Shown: positions 1-8,114, counted from the first letter of the stretch. The stretch: DNA of 40,154 nucleotides from an uncultured Pirellulaceae bacterium (GCA_938040995.1 CALHZT010000158.1:1-40154); one strand, 5' to 3'. Numbers and translations are program-made. Notes: a model not told the origin generated them from the letters alone.

Positions 1-794
1 GGCATGCGTTTTTCTGACTGGAAATTCCGCCACACCATCGCGCAGCCAATCCCGGCGAGTGTTGAACAAGTCGCGTGAAGTGTCGTGCAGGCGATCCAGC
101 GCCACTGCGTGATCGCAGCGGTCGGGTTGGGAATGTAGACATTCAGGTAGAGCAGGTTTTCGAGGAAGGCGAATGTCAGCCCGGAAGCAACGCAGCACAG
201 GATGATCTGCGTTCGCGACTTGAAAAGCCACGGTTGGCGTTCGCAGATATACATTGTCGGCGCGACCTTCAGGATCTCTTCGAAGAATGGGGCTCCGATG
301 ACAATCATGACGATCGGAAGCGATTTTTGCGGTCCAAGAAACATGGCTGCCAGAACGGCGAGGATTCCGGATGAAGCCGCAACTGCCAGCGTGACCAACC
401 AGCTGGTCTGCGAGGAAGTTGTTGCCACGAGCCCTTCGTACCAGCGAAACCAGGTCACGGCGTCTTGCGGCGTTTCCCCGGACAGCTGCCGCGAAAGACC
501 CGGCTCGTCCCAAACTGAATTCTCAGGATCCACCACGGTATTGGGGATGTCGACCGTTGGCGGGTCATTGGGCACGAAGCACTGCTCGTCGGTCTTCATC
601 CACGGTTCGGCGAAAACCGAATGGTCTTTCGAGTGGGCAGCTACCTGATCAATCGCGTCGTCGATATCGCGAGGCGAACGAAACGGATCGGCGAAGTCAG
701 GTTTGTTGCCGGGTTTCGGATTGGCGGACCGCTTGTCGCCGCCATCTTCGGCGGAGGTATTTTCGTCAGGCGACGGTCCGGCTGGCGCAGTCAC
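1..794 (-). CDS. PrsW-family intramembrane metalloprotease (partial, runs off left edge)
   Basis: Reading the minus strand from a GTG at 794 gives at least 264 codons without a stop; the 3' end lies outside the window. Residues 1-130 are a hydrophilic, Pro/Asp-rich cytoplasmic tail, then hydrophobic segments begin near 131-155. The PrsW hallmarks are visible: EEILK at about 172-176, FAFLEN at 208-213 and a histidine in TTLHA near 240. PrsW proteases cleave within the membrane, for example an anti-sigma factor in Bacillus; the substrate here is unknown. The GTG start has AGAGG 5 nt upstream and lies 10 nt after the stop of the membrane-anchored YbjQ gene, so the two are probably cotranscribed. 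The family call rests on motifs; the function is inferred. Confidence 0.85.
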   Translation of the reverse strand, partial: MTAPAGPSPDENTSAEDGGDKRSANPKPGNKPDFADPFRSPRDIDDAIDQVAAHSKDHSVFAEPWMKTDEQCFVPNDPPTVDIPNTVVDPENSVWDEPGLSRQLSGETPQDAVTWFRWYEGLVATTSSQTSWLVTLAVAASSGILAVLAAMFLGPQKSLPIVMIVIGAPFFEEILKVAPTMYICERQPWLFKSRTQIILCCVASGLTFAFLENLLYLNVYIPNPTAAITQWRWIACTTLHATCSTLAGIGCAMVWRNFQSEKRM

Positions 795-804
795 GACAGC
801 CTCT

Positions 805-1323
805 TTATGCGACGGAACCAGGCGATACTGGTGATGCGGGTGATACTGGCGGGGCCTTGTGAGCGTGATAAGCCGTGCCCGACCCGATGACGGCAGCCAT
901 GGGAACCTTCTGGCGGCTGGTGTTTCCGCCCAGATCGACGCCTTCGACGCGCACATTGCAGACGGCGTTGAATCCGCCGGCGTGGGCCTGTTCGATCAGG
1001 CGCAGGATGACTTCCCGCTTGGCACGTTCCTGCATCGTGGTAAACGACTTCATCTCTCCGCCGAAGATCTTTCTCCATCCCGAGAGGAACGATTTCAGAT
1101 AGTCGCTGGCAATGACGACTTCGGCGACAACGACCGTTGGCGGAGCTGGAGCCGGCAAAACGGCACCGGGGTACGACTTAAGCTGGCTGGTCAGGAACCC
1201 TTCGTACGCGGATTCACGCTCGTTGACGTTGGCAAAATGCTTCTTTTCGTTGTAGCGGCCGATGATCAGCCCGCAAATAACGAGCGGGGCAACGATAATC
1301 AGCAGCTGGATCAGGATTTCCAT
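805..1323 (-). CDS. YbjQ/UPF0145-like protein with N-terminal membrane anchor
   Basis: This 172-residue protein starts with one hydrophobic segment (about residues 3-22), followed by a domain resembling the YbjQ/UPF0145 (DUF74, sometimes called heavy-metal-binding) family: the GEMKSF, R-E-V/A-helix and G-FNAV-NVRVE stretches match the neighbour gene's GGELRGYTELL...GANAIVNIR pattern. The C-terminus is a low-complexity Pro/Ser/Val tail with repeated VSPxSP. It sits between a soluble paralogue (upstream) and a PrsW protease (downstream), all on the minus strand. The family's biochemical function is not established. No clear Shine-Dalgarno sequence is seen before the ATG. Confidence 0.75.
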   Translation of the reverse strand: MEILIQLLIIVAPLVICGLIIGRYNEKKHFANVNERESAYEGFLTSQLKSYPGAVLPAPAPPTVVVAEVVIASDYLKSFLSGWRKIFGGEMKSFTTMQERAKREVILRLIEQAHAGGFNAVCNVRVEGVDLGGNTSRQKVPMAAVIGSGTAYHAHKAPPVSPASPVSPGSVA

Positions 1324-1345
1324 CTTGGGAGTCTTTCGGTGTGCT

Positions 1346-1405
1346 GGCGAAGTTGCGGTGAAGTCGGCGAAGTCAATTGAAGTCCGGCGAAGTCGATTAG
1401 GCCGA
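1346..1405. repeat. Three 20-bp tandem units between the two ybjQ-like genes
   Basis: GGCGAAGT begins at 1346, 1366 and 1386, an exact 20-nt period, with extra agreement in the second half (TGAAGTC in the first two units). The last unit runs into the 3' end of the upstream ybjQ gene (stop at 1397-1399). It may be a small expanding repeat; no function can be assigned. Confidence 0.6.
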
Positions 1406-1720
1406 TGGCTGAAGCACTACGGCGGTGCCATACGCGTACATTTCCGAGGCACCGGAAGTGACAGCACTCGTTGTGAAACGAATATTGACGATGGCATTTG
1501 CGCCCAGCTGTTGAGCTTGGGCGATCATTCGCTGGACGGCTTCGCGGCGGGATTCGGTCAAAAGCTCGGTGTAACCGCGAAGCTCGCCACCGACGAGATT
1601 TTTGAATCCGGCTGCGATATCACGGCCAGCGTGCTTGGCCCGTACGGTATTACCCTGCACAAGCCCGAGGACTTTGGTGATTTGGTGCCCGGCGACGGTT
1701 TCGGTGTTGGTAATAATCAT
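1397..1720 (-). CDS. YbjQ/UPF0145 family protein
   Basis: The protein is 107 residues from the ATG at 1720 (MIITNTETVAGHQITKVLG), the usual start and length for this family. A longer reading to 1771 adds 17 residues unlike the family. Conserved family features are G-xTVRAKHAGRDIAAGFKNLVGGEL (inside residues 20-45), the TESRREAVQRM helix and GANAIVNIRF. It forms a pentamer-like beta barrel in solved relatives, but no activity is proven. It is first in a minus-strand group with a membrane-anchored paralogue and a PrsW protease, divergent from the ribosomal operon. Confidence 0.85.
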   Translation of the reverse strand: MIITNTETVAGHQITKVLGLVQGNTVRAKHAGRDIAAGFKNLVGGELRGYTELLTESRREAVQRMIAQAQQLGANAIVNIRFTTSAVTSGASEMYAYGTAVVLQPSA

Positions 1721-2145
1721 GGAGGGTTTCCACTGTGCTTTGCGTGATCGGCCTGGTAGGGGGTGAGGCAACAGACGAGCCCGGTTCGCGAATTAACTTG
1801 CTGGCTCGACGGACATTACACCGGTTGTTTTGGGTGGCGGCAAGCCGAGCTGACTTGTTGTTCTGATTGGTTGGCCGAAGATCGTGCGAACTGGCCGGTA
1901 AATGTGGTTGTTTTGGTGCATTCTCTTCGGAATCGGGCAAGCTGAACGCTCATCATTCCGAAATTGAATAGTCGCCATTCTTTGTGTGTTTCGGCAGGCA
2001 GTGCCGTAGCTTCGTCTCGCCAATCGTTGGTTGAGCCGTTGGTCGGAAGTAGCGCAGTCGTAGATTACTCAGGCGCTCAGGATTGCCCGTCCAGTAGCAT
2101 CCACAGACTCGTTCAAAATAATGGCGAGAATAAGGTTACCCAGTG
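1721..2145. other. Intergenic region between divergent ybjQ and the S10 operon
   Basis: About 425 bp with no convincing gene. Short open frames here lack recognisable protein features. The right-hand end leads into the S10 promoter; the left end should hold the promoter for the minus-strand ybjQ group, but I see no good -35/-10 pair there. Confidence 0.6.
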
Positions 2146-2174
2146 TTGACGATCTTGACGTAGCCCCATAATAT
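2146..2174 (+). promoter_or_regulatory. Sigma70-like promoter of the S10 operon
   Basis: TTGACG at 2146-2151 and TAATAT at 2169-2174 are separated by exactly 17 nt, a near-consensus pair. Transcription would begin near 2181, leaving a leader of about 105 nt before the rpsJ start. A second TTGACG at 2155-2160 is too close to the -10 to serve. This is the best promoter I can see in the window. Confidence 0.75.
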
Positions 2175-2197
2175 CGGGGGTTTCCCATGAGGTCATT

Positions 2198-2218
2198 GGC
2201 GACGGCAACAGCCTCGCC
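2198..2218 (+). promoter_or_regulatory. Hairpin in the S10 leader
   Basis: GGCGA(c)GGC-AACA-GCCTCGCC can fold into an 8-bp stem with one bulged base and a 4-nt loop, inside the predicted leader. In some bacteria the S10 leader binds L4 for autoregulation; whether this hairpin does so is unknown. Confidence 0.35.
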
Positions 2219-2285
2219 TGTATCCTTGCGACGGGATTTTGAACGTCCATCGTTAATTGTTGGCATTGCGGAAGAAGGTAAATTC

Positions 2286-2609
2286 GTGGCCGGTTCTCAA
2301 GAGATTATCCGTATTCGAATGGAAGCGTACGATCACGCGATCCTTGATCAGAGTGCGCAGGAAATTGTGGATACGGCCAAGAGGACTAACTCGGAAGTGC
2401 ATGGGCCGATTCCATTGCCAACGAGGGTCGAGCGATACACGGTTCTCTCAAGTCCGTTTGTCGACAAGAAAGCACGCCAGCAATTTGAGATCCGCACCCA
2501 TAAGCGTGTGATTGATATTGTGCAGGCGACTGCAAAGACGATTGAGGCGTTGAACAAGCTTAGCTTGCCTGCGGGTGTTGATATCAAGATTAAGGCATCA
2601 ACAAAGTAG
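2286..2609 (+). CDS. rpsJ: 30S ribosomal protein S10
   Basis: The GTG at 2286 gives 107 residues, close to the usual 102-105, and has AGAAGG 8 nt upstream. The longer in-frame reading from 2187 would add 33 residues foreign to the family and would start just after the predicted transcription start. S10 signatures are [17 protein letters not shown] near the N-terminus and [23 protein letters not shown] in the middle, with HKRVIDI following. S10 belongs to the 30S head and also acts as NusE in antitermination. It is the first gene of the cluster, 160 nt before rplC. Confidence 0.97.
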   Translation: MAGSQEIIRIRMEAYDHAILDQSAQEIVDTAKRTNSEVHGPIPLPTRVERYTVLSSPFVDKKARQQFEIRTHKRVIDIVQATAKTIEALNKLSLPAGVDIKIKASTK

Positions 2610-2624
2610 TTGGCGGCTTGGCAG

Positions 2625-2652
2625 TTGACGGTTAGCGGTGTGATTTAGAAAT
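2625..2652 (+). promoter_or_regulatory. Possible weak internal promoter between rpsJ and rplC
   Basis: TTGACG at 2625-2630 is followed by TAGAAAT at 2646-2652 (15-nt spacer, so not ideal). The gap between rpsJ and rplC is unusually long (160 nt), and also carries GCTTGGCAG twice (2616-2624, 2680-2688). Weak evidence only. Confidence 0.3.
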
Positions 2653-2769
2653 AAAACTCAGGCGACCAGTATGATGGACGCTTGGCAGGTAATTGGTCGG
2701 TAGCTCTGGTTTGGTTTGGGCGATTCTGATCCTTCCTGTCAGCAAAGTGATAAAGACAAGGCGAATGCT

Positions 2770-3459
2770 ATGAGCAAGGGAATACTCGGCCGTAAGGTCG
2801 GGATGACGCAGATTTACGATGAAACGGGTCAGGTAGTGCCTGTCACCGTCCTTGAGGCAGGTCCTTGTCACGTCACTCAGTTGCGCACTGAAGAGCGTGA
2901 TGGCTACAGTGCTGTTCAGCTCGGTTATCTCGACAAGCCAAAGCGGCTTGTGTCTCGAAGTGAAGCCGGGCATGTTGCCAAAAATCTAAAGACCAATCGC
3001 AAGCGAAAGCGTTCAGCGGCTGGCATCGAGCTTCCTCCAAAGCCGGATTGTAATCCCAAGCGTTTTGTTCGCGAGCTGAAGGGCTCAACGGATGGCTACG
3101 AGCTTGGGCAGGAAGTGACAGTCGGAGTTCTCTCCGATATTGCTCGTGTTGATATTGTTGGTACGAGTAAGGGTCGTGGTTTCGCTGGCGTTATGAAGCG
3201 GCATAACTTCTCTGGTCAGCGTGCATCGCACGGTGTCAAGAAGTGTCATCGCCACGCCGGTGGTACTGGGATGAGTGCGTATCCGAGTCGCCTGTTCAAG
3301 GGGAAGCGGATGGCCGGTCAGTACGGTAATGCAAAGACGACCAGCCGAAATATCAAAGTTGTGAAGGTTGACGAAGAGAACGGTCTGCTGCTCGTGAATG
3401 GTGCAGTGCCGGGCCCGAATGGTGGCTATGTCGTCATTAAGGAAACGAACACGTTGTAA
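2770..3459 (+). CDS. rplC: 50S ribosomal protein L3
   Basis: 229 residues from the ATG at 2770 (MSKGILGRKVGMTQIYDE), the standard L3 N-terminus; a reading from 2716 adds 18 unrelated residues. AAGGCGA lies upstream at a usable distance. The signature around residues 140-180 (MKRHNFSGQRASHG, HRHAGGTG) is the loop that reaches toward the peptidyl-transferase centre. L3 is an early 23S rRNA binder. Its position after S10 and before L4 is the conserved S10-operon order. Confidence 0.97.
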   Translation: MSKGILGRKVGMTQIYDETGQVVPVTVLEAGPCHVTQLRTEERDGYSAVQLGYLDKPKRLVSRSEAGHVAKNLKTNRKRKRSAAGIELPPKPDCNPKRFVRELKGSTDGYELGQEVTVGVLSDIARVDIVGTSKGRGFAGVMKRHNFSGQRASHGVKKCHRHAGGTGMSAYPSRLFKGKRMAGQYGNAKTTSRNIKVVKVDEENGLLLVNGAVPGPNGGYVVIKETNTL

Positions 3460-3528
3460 TCCACGGAATGGCCGGGGCGTTGGCTTTGGTCTTTTGTTTG
3501 GGTTGATTAAGTGAGATCAGGATTAGTC

Positions 3529-4185
3529 ATGGCCAGTTTGAAAGTATTCGATCGTTCCGGCAAAGAAGTCGGTACTTACGAGATCGAGCACACGGATATC
3601 GCGCCTCGTATCAGCAAGCAGTTGTTGCACGATGCGGTTGTGATGTACCAGGCTAATCAGCGGCAAGGTTCGGCTCGAACAAAGTCGCGTGCGGAAGTGG
3701 CTGGTACGACCAAGAAGATGTATCGCCAGAAGGGTACTGGTAACGCGCGTGCCGGTTCTCGTCGAAGTGGTGTTCGTCGTGGTGGTGGTCACATTTTTGC
3801 TCACCGTCCTCGCGATTACTCGTATCGTCTTCCGCGCAAGGCGGTCCAGTTGGCGACTCGAATGGCAATTGCCTCGAAGATTCGTGACGACGAAGTCGTT
3901 GTGGTTGACGGGCTGGATTTTGCCAAGCCGCAGACGAAAGAGATGTCGGCGGTACTGAAATCGCTGGGGTTGAATGGTGTGACGACTTTGGTTGCAACCG
4001 CCGCCCATGACGTGAATGCATACAAGAGTGGCCGGAATATTCAGGGTCTTGAGGTTCAGCCGGTTGATGGTTTGAACGCCTTGAATGTGCTGCGTCCGAG
4101 GAAGATGGTTGTCACGAAGGACGCGCTGGATGCGATTCGTGACAAGGCGGCTGGAAAGTCCGCGAAGGTTGAGGCGGCGGAGTAG
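3529..4185 (+). CDS. rplD: 50S ribosomal protein L4
   Basis: 218 residues from the ATG at 3529 (MASLKVFDRSGKEVG). An in-frame GTG at 3511 would add six residues and is less likely. The long loop that lines the exit tunnel is seen as TKSRAEVAGTTKKMYRQKGTG followed by NARAGSRRSG and a GGGHIFAHRPRDYS stretch. L4 binds 23S rRNA and in some bacteria represses its own operon. The C-terminus ends in an Ala/Lys-rich tail. It lies 69 nt after rplC. Confidence 0.97.
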   Translation: MASLKVFDRSGKEVGTYEIEHTDIAPRISKQLLHDAVVMYQANQRQGSARTKSRAEVAGTTKKMYRQKGTGNARAGSRRSGVRRGGGHIFAHRPRDYSYRLPRKAVQLATRMAIASKIRDDEVVVVDGLDFAKPQTKEMSAVLKSLGLNGVTTLVATAAHDVNAYKSGRNIQGLEVQPVDGLNALNVLRPRKMVVTKDALDAIRDKAAGKSAKVEAAE

Positions 4186-4245
4186 GTCGCACGTTACTTG
4201 GTTGTTCGGTCAGCGAAGGCTGGGCTTAACTAGAGGTGCCAACTG

Positions 4246-4584
4246 ATGGCAGTGAAGACAAAGAAAAAGTTGAACGGTCCGCACGCTCCGCGTAAGGGTC
4301 CGAAGCTCGAGCCGCATCAGGTGATTCTCAAGCCATTGGTGACTGAGAAGGGGATGCATCGTTCGACTCGAAATAACCAGTATTCGTTTGAGATTAACTC
4401 GCTGGCGAACAAGCTCGACGTGAAAGAAGCTGTTGAGCAGTTGTTTGACGTGAAGGTGTTGAAGGTGCGGACGCAAAATCGGCTGGGAAAGACCCGGCGA
4501 TTCAAGTTTCGTACTGGTGTGACAAAGAACTGGAAAAAAGCGATTGTTACGCTGGATCCAGAGCACCGCATTGATTTCTTCTAG
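4246..4584 (+). CDS. rplW: 50S ribosomal protein L23
   Basis: 112 residues starting at the ATG preceded by AGAGGTG. After a basic N-terminal extension of about 20 residues comes the L23 core: ILKPLVTEKGM, then YSFEINSLANKLDVKEAVEQLFDVKVLKVRT. L23 sits at the tunnel exit and is the docking point for trigger factor and SRP. It lies 60 nt after rplD in conserved order. Confidence 0.96.
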   Translation: MAVKTKKKLNGPHAPRKGPKLEPHQVILKPLVTEKGMHRSTRNNQYSFEINSLANKLDVKEAVEQLFDVKVLKVRTQNRLGKTRRFKFRTGVTKNWKKAIVTLDPEHRIDFF

Positions 4585-4639
4585 GGTGAGTTGTTTGAGT
4601 TAGGTTGTCCCTGGTTGGCAAACTTGGAAGCGGAAAATT

Positions 4640-5491
4640 ATGGGAATTCGAAAATACAAGCCGACTTCGCCTGGTCGCAGGAATGCGACGGTCAGCGACT
4701 TCAAGACTTTGACCAAAGGGTCGAAGCCTGTGAAGAAGTTGTTGAAGCCGAAGAAGAAGACCGGTGGGCGAAACAATCAGGGCAAGATTACGGCTCGTCA
4801 TCGAGGCGGTGGTCATAAGCAGCGTTATCGCGTCATCGACTTCTTGCGAAAGAAGGATGGTGTTCCCGCGAAGGTTGCGGCGATTCAGTACGATCCGAAT
4901 CGAAGTGCCCGCATCGCCCTGCTTCATTATGTTGACGGCGACAAGCGATACATTTTGGCTCCGGATGGTTTGGAAGTCGGCACGATGATCGAAAGCGGAG
5001 TCGATGCGGCTCCAGCAGTCGGCAACTCGATGCCGCTCAAGAGCATGCCTACGGGTACGGCGATTCACTGCATTGAGTTGCAGCCGGGTAGTGGTGCGAT
5101 CATGTGTCGCAGTGCTGGTGTTTCGGCGACTTTGATGGCTCGTGAGTCAGGTTGGGCTCAGTTGTCGTTGCCGAGTGGTGAGATTCGGCGTGTTCCTTCG
5201 TCTTGTCGGGCAACGATCGGCAGGGTTGGGAATTCGGAGCACATGGGTATTCGGCTGGGGAAAGCTGGTCGAGCCCGCTGGATGGGTCGACGTCCGCATG
5301 TTCGCGGTACGGCGATGAATCCAATTGACCATCCGCACGGTGGTGGTGAAGGTCGAACGAAGGGCGGTCGTCATCCTGTCAGTCCGACTGGTGTACCAGC
5401 CAAGGGTGGTGGAACACGAAACAAGAGGAAGCCTTCGAATGCCGCGATTGTTCGTCGCCGTCGTTCGAAGCGATACGGTCAGTTGAAATAG
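4640..5491 (+). CDS. rplB: 50S ribosomal protein L2
   Basis: 283 residues, the normal length being about 275. The N-terminal [15 protein letters not shown], the [14 protein letters not shown] segment near 55-68 and the HPHGGGEGR motif near 231-239, with its functionally important histidine, identify L2, a core subunit-association and peptidyl-transferase-region protein. It ends in the usual very basic tail (RRRRSKRYG). It lies 55 nt after rplW. Confidence 0.98.
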   Translation: MGIRKYKPTSPGRRNATVSDFKTLTKGSKPVKKLLKPKKKTGGRNNQGKITARHRGGGHKQRYRVIDFLRKKDGVPAKVAAIQYDPNRSARIALLHYVDGDKRYILAPDGLEVGTMIESGVDAAPAVGNSMPLKSMPTGTAIHCIELQPGSGAIMCRSAGVSATLMARESGWAQLSLPSGEIRRVPSSCRATIGRVGNSEHMGIRLGKAGRARWMGRRPHVRGTAMNPIDHPHGGGEGRTKGGRHPVSPTGVPAKGGGTRNKRKPSNAAIVRRRRSKRYGQLK

Positions 5492-5568
5492 AGTTTGAAG
5501 AGTGGCGGGCCTGGTGTCTGGTTTCGCTGGTAAGTCGACTAACAGCAAATTTTACCGAAGATTGATTT

Positions 5569-5838
5569 ATGAGTCGGTCACTTAAAAAAGGCCCGTATGT
5601 GGACCCCAAGGTTTACATGAAGGTTCAAAAGCAACAGGAATCCGGCGGCAGTGAGCCCATTAAGACTTGGGCTCGGGCTTGCACGATTGTTCCTGAGTTC
5701 GTTGGCGTGGTCTTTATGGTCCACAACGGCAAAGCTCATATCAAAGTGCAAGTCACGGAAGATATGGTCGGTCACAAGCTTGGTGAGTTTGCTCCGACGC
5801 GAACGTTCCGTGGGCACGGCGGCAAGGGTAAGCGGTAA
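5569..5838 (+). CDS. rpsS: 30S ribosomal protein S19
   Basis: 89 residues, beginning [16 protein letters not shown] and containing [21 protein letters not shown] and [19 protein letters not shown], all S19 signatures. S19 forms a complex with S13 in the 30S head; the S13 gene is not in this window. It lies 77 nt after rplB. Confidence 0.97.
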   Translation: MSRSLKKGPYVDPKVYMKVQKQQESGGSEPIKTWARACTIVPEFVGVVFMVHNGKAHIKVQVTEDMVGHKLGEFAPTRTFRGHGGKGKR

Positions 5839-5911
5839 GTGGTAGGTGGCAGGTAGAAGTGAGTTGTGTTTTGCGACTTGATCGCGAGCACTAACACGGC
5901 AGGAAATACAA

Positions 5912-6268
5912 ATGGCATATCGAGCATCACATCGCTACGCACGCATTAGTCCGCGGAAGGTGCGACCATTGGCTGACATGGTCCGCGGGAAGTTTGCGGA
6001 TGAAGCTCTGGATATTCTCAAGTTTCAGCCTCATCGTGGGGCTCGCATGCTGGAGAAGGTAATCAAGAGTGCACTTGGCAACGCTCAGGATCCAGACAAT
6101 CCGGTCAACAAAGGCAAGAATGTCCGAGTCGAAAATCTGGTGGTTGGGCACGTTACCGTCGATGGCGGTCCGATGTTCAAGCGGATTCAGCCTCGCGCTC
6201 GTGGGATGGCTTTTGTGATCAAGAAGCGAATGTCACACATTAACGTCGAGCTGGAAGAGTTGTCGTAG
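5912..6268 (+). CDS. rplV: 50S ribosomal protein L22
   Basis: 118 residues. It opens with AYRASHRYARISPRKVRPLADMVRG, the canonical L22 start, and ends with the tunnel beta-hairpin region: VDGGPMFKRIQPRARGMA then KKRMSHINVELEE. L22 lines the nascent-peptide tunnel together with L4, and mutations in its hairpin are a known macrolide-resistance site. A possible GGCAGGAA ribosome-binding stretch precedes the ATG. Confidence 0.97.
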   Translation: MAYRASHRYARISPRKVRPLADMVRGKFADEALDILKFQPHRGARMLEKVIKSALGNAQDPDNPVNKGKNVRVENLVVGHVTVDGGPMFKRIQPRARGMAFVIKKRMSHINVELEELS

Positions 6269-6339
6269 GGCGGCAGCGTTCTGGGCAGCTTTTGATGACG
6301 AGAAGAAACAACTAACAACGGTTTGAAACGGGAAAAACC

Positions 6340-7047
6340 ATGGGACAAAAGGTGAATCCGATCGGCTTTCGAGTCGGCATTATGGAGGGCTGGAAGAGTC
6401 GCTGGTATGCGTCCAAGCAGGACTATGCAGCGTTGCTCATCGAGGACTTTAAGGTTCGCCGCTTCATTACGAAGCATCCAAAGAAGCCATACCGTCACGC
6501 TGGTATCAACAAGATCGAGATTGAGCGCACGCGTGACGAAGTCACGATTGTGATGCACGTCGCGAGACCAGGTTTGATTATCGGCAAGAAGGGCCAGGAG
6601 ATTGAAGTTCTGCAGAGTGAGTTGCAGGATTTGATCGGCCGCCGCGTCAACTTGAAGGTGCAGGAAGTTTCCAAGCCGGAAATTCAGGCGCAGATTGTTG
6701 CGGAAGATATCGCGGAGCAACTCGCGAAGCGAGCTGGTTTCCGTCGCTGCATGAAGCGTGCACTTGAACAGACAATGGAAGCGGGAGCGAAGGGAATCAA
6801 GGTTCAGTTGGCAGGTCGACTGGGCGGAGCCGAAATGGCTCGACGAGAGAAACAAATTGCAGGTTCGATTCCGCTTAGCACTTTGCGAGCGAAGATCGAC
6901 TACGGATTTACAGAAGCGAAGACCGCCCAAGGCCACATCGGAGTTCAGGTGTGGATTAACCAGGGCATGTATGAGGGTACTGGCGATGGCGATGATGCCG
7001 AAACGGGTGAAGCACCGAAAAAGCCAAAGAGGACGTATAAAAGGTAA
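6340..7047 (+). CDS. rpsC: 30S ribosomal protein S3
   Basis: 235 residues starting MGQKVNPIGFRVGIMEGW. The KH domain is seen with its GxxG-type loop (LIIGKKGQEIE, about residues 80-90), followed by the C-terminal domain (AGRLGGAEMARREK). The last 20 or so residues (DGDDAETGEAPKKPKRTYKR) are an acidic-then-basic extension whose DNA also encodes the start of L16 in another frame. S3 lines the mRNA entry channel and contributes to helicase activity. Confidence 0.98.
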   Translation: MGQKVNPIGFRVGIMEGWKSRWYASKQDYAALLIEDFKVRRFITKHPKKPYRHAGINKIEIERTRDEVTIVMHVARPGLIIGKKGQEIEVLQSELQDLIGRRVNLKVQEVSKPEIQAQIVAEDIAEQLAKRAGFRRCMKRALEQTMEAGAKGIKVQLAGRLGGAEMARREKQIAGSIPLSTLRAKIDYGFTEAKTAQGHIGVQVWINQGMYEGTGDGDDAETGEAPKKPKRTYKR

Positions 7048-7408
7048 CGCATCACGCGGAAACCGGGTTGTCTTTGGTGATTTTGGCTTGCAGGCGATGG
7101 AAGGTGGCTGGATTAAGGCCGCTACGATCGAAGCTGGCCGTATTGCAGCCCAGCAGTACGTACGTGGTGAGGGAAAGTTGTACGTTCGACTGTTTCCCCA
7201 CAAGTCCGTAACGTCAACTCCGCTCGAAACCCGGATGGGTAAGGGTAAGGGTGAGCCGGACTTTTGGGCAGCTGTCGTACGACCGGGAACGGTCATGTAC
7301 GAACTGGCCGGTGTGACAGAGGAGCAGGCACGAGTGTGTTTTGCACGTCTGGCTCACAAGATGCCGATCCGCGTGCGGTTTGTGCATCGACGACTGGGAC
7401 AGCAGTAA
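6986..7408 (+). CDS. rplP: 50S ribosomal protein L16 (overlaps 3' end of rpsC)
   Basis: The L16 core MPKRVKHRKSQRGRIKG, SRGNRVVFGDFGLQAME, then GKLYVRLFPHKSVT and TRMGKGKGEPDFW is complete only if translation starts inside rpsC. In-frame ATGs occur at 6986, 6992 and 6995. GAGGG at 6973-6977 is 8 nt before the first, so I chose 6986 (140 residues); 6992 or 6995 gives 138 or 137. The overlap with rpsC is about 53-62 nt in a +1-shifted frame, implying translational coupling. L16 organises the aminoacyl-tRNA site of the 50S subunit. The family is certain; the exact start is not. Confidence 0.93.
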   Translation: MAMMPKRVKHRKSQRGRIKGNASRGNRVVFGDFGLQAMEGGWIKAATIEAGRIAAQQYVRGEGKLYVRLFPHKSVTSTPLETRMGKGKGEPDFWAAVVRPGTVMYELAGVTEEQARVCFARLAHKMPIRVRFVHRRLGQQ

Positions 7409-7487
7409 AAGCGAGTGCGAAGCGGATAGCGAGCGGACACGAAAGTTAATCGGGAGCGTCAGTAAAACGGCGTGAGTAGGCAAAGCG

Positions 7488-7754
7488 ATGGAAACCAAAG
7501 AACTACGTGAAATGGGCGACGAGCAGTTGCAAGATACGCTCAAGACGACTTGCGACAGCTACTTCCGTTTGCGAATGCAGGCTCAGACCGAGCGTTTGGA
7601 TGCTCCGACTGAATTGCGTCGGCACCGCCGGCTGATTGCAAGAATCAAAACCGTTCAGCGTGAGCGTGAGATTGTTGCAGCTGGTGACGCCAAAACGGCG
7701 GCCCCGGCGGCTGCTGAAACGGCTCCGGCAGCAGAAGCAACGCAAGAAGCGTAG
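7488..7754 (+). CDS. rpmC: 50S ribosomal protein L29
   Basis: 88 residues, longer than the usual 60-70. Residues 1-62 are the L29 two-helix hairpin (METKELREMGDEQL, FRLRMQAQTERLDAPTELRRHRRLIARIKTVQRER). The remaining 25 residues are a low-complexity Ala/Glu/Pro tail (AAPAAAETAPAAEATQEA). L29 is near the tunnel exit beside L23. It lies 79 nt after rplP. Confidence 0.95.
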   Translation: METKELREMGDEQLQDTLKTTCDSYFRLRMQAQTERLDAPTELRRHRRLIARIKTVQREREIVAAGDAKTAAPAAAETAPAAEATQEA

Positions 7755-7799
7755 TCCCGGCAGAGAACAACAAACCAGAGATTTATCAAGCGAAGTAAC

Positions 7800-8114
7800 A
7801 TGCCCAAAAAAGTAGCCATCGGAATCGTCACCAGTGACAAAATGGCGAAGACTCGTCGCGTCGAGATTCCACGTCTCGTCAAGCATCCGAAGTACGGCAA
7901 GTACATGCGGAGCAAGACGATTTGTTATGCACACGACGAGAAGGAAGAGTCGGGCGAAGGTGATACGGTTGAGATAATTGAAGCGACTCCACGTTCGAAG
8001 ATGAAGCGTTGGGAGCTGGTTCGGATCATTGAGAAGAGCAAGATTGTTGACGTAGCTGCATTGCGTGCGGCTGCAAAAGCTCAGGAAGCCGCCGAAAAGG
8101 CGACGTCCGAGTAG
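7800..8114 (+). CDS. rpsQ: 30S ribosomal protein S17
   Basis: 104 residues. The OB-fold core occupies about residues 1-82: GIVTSDKMAKTRRVEIPRLV, HPKYGKYMRSKTICYAHDE, then GDTVEIIEATPRSKMKRWELVRIIEKS. A C-terminal Ala/Glu-rich helix of about 20 residues is added. S17 is a primary 16S rRNA binder. It lies 45 nt after rpmC. Confidence 0.96.
   Translation: MPKKVAIGIVTSDKMAKTRRVEIPRLVKHPKYGKYMRSKTICYAHDEKEESGEGDTVEIIEATPRSKMKRWELVRIIEKSKIVDVAALRAAAKAQEAAEKATSE

Noticed and set aside
1..890. Plus-strand frames of 89-148 codons at the left end
   Set aside because: They are opposite the PrsW/YbjQ genes, which have clear motifs on the minus strand.
6187..7296. Long minus-strand open frame (369 codons) opposite rplV/rpsC/rplP
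   Set aside because: It is antisense to three certain ribosomal genes, with no recognisable domain; it is a compositional shadow.
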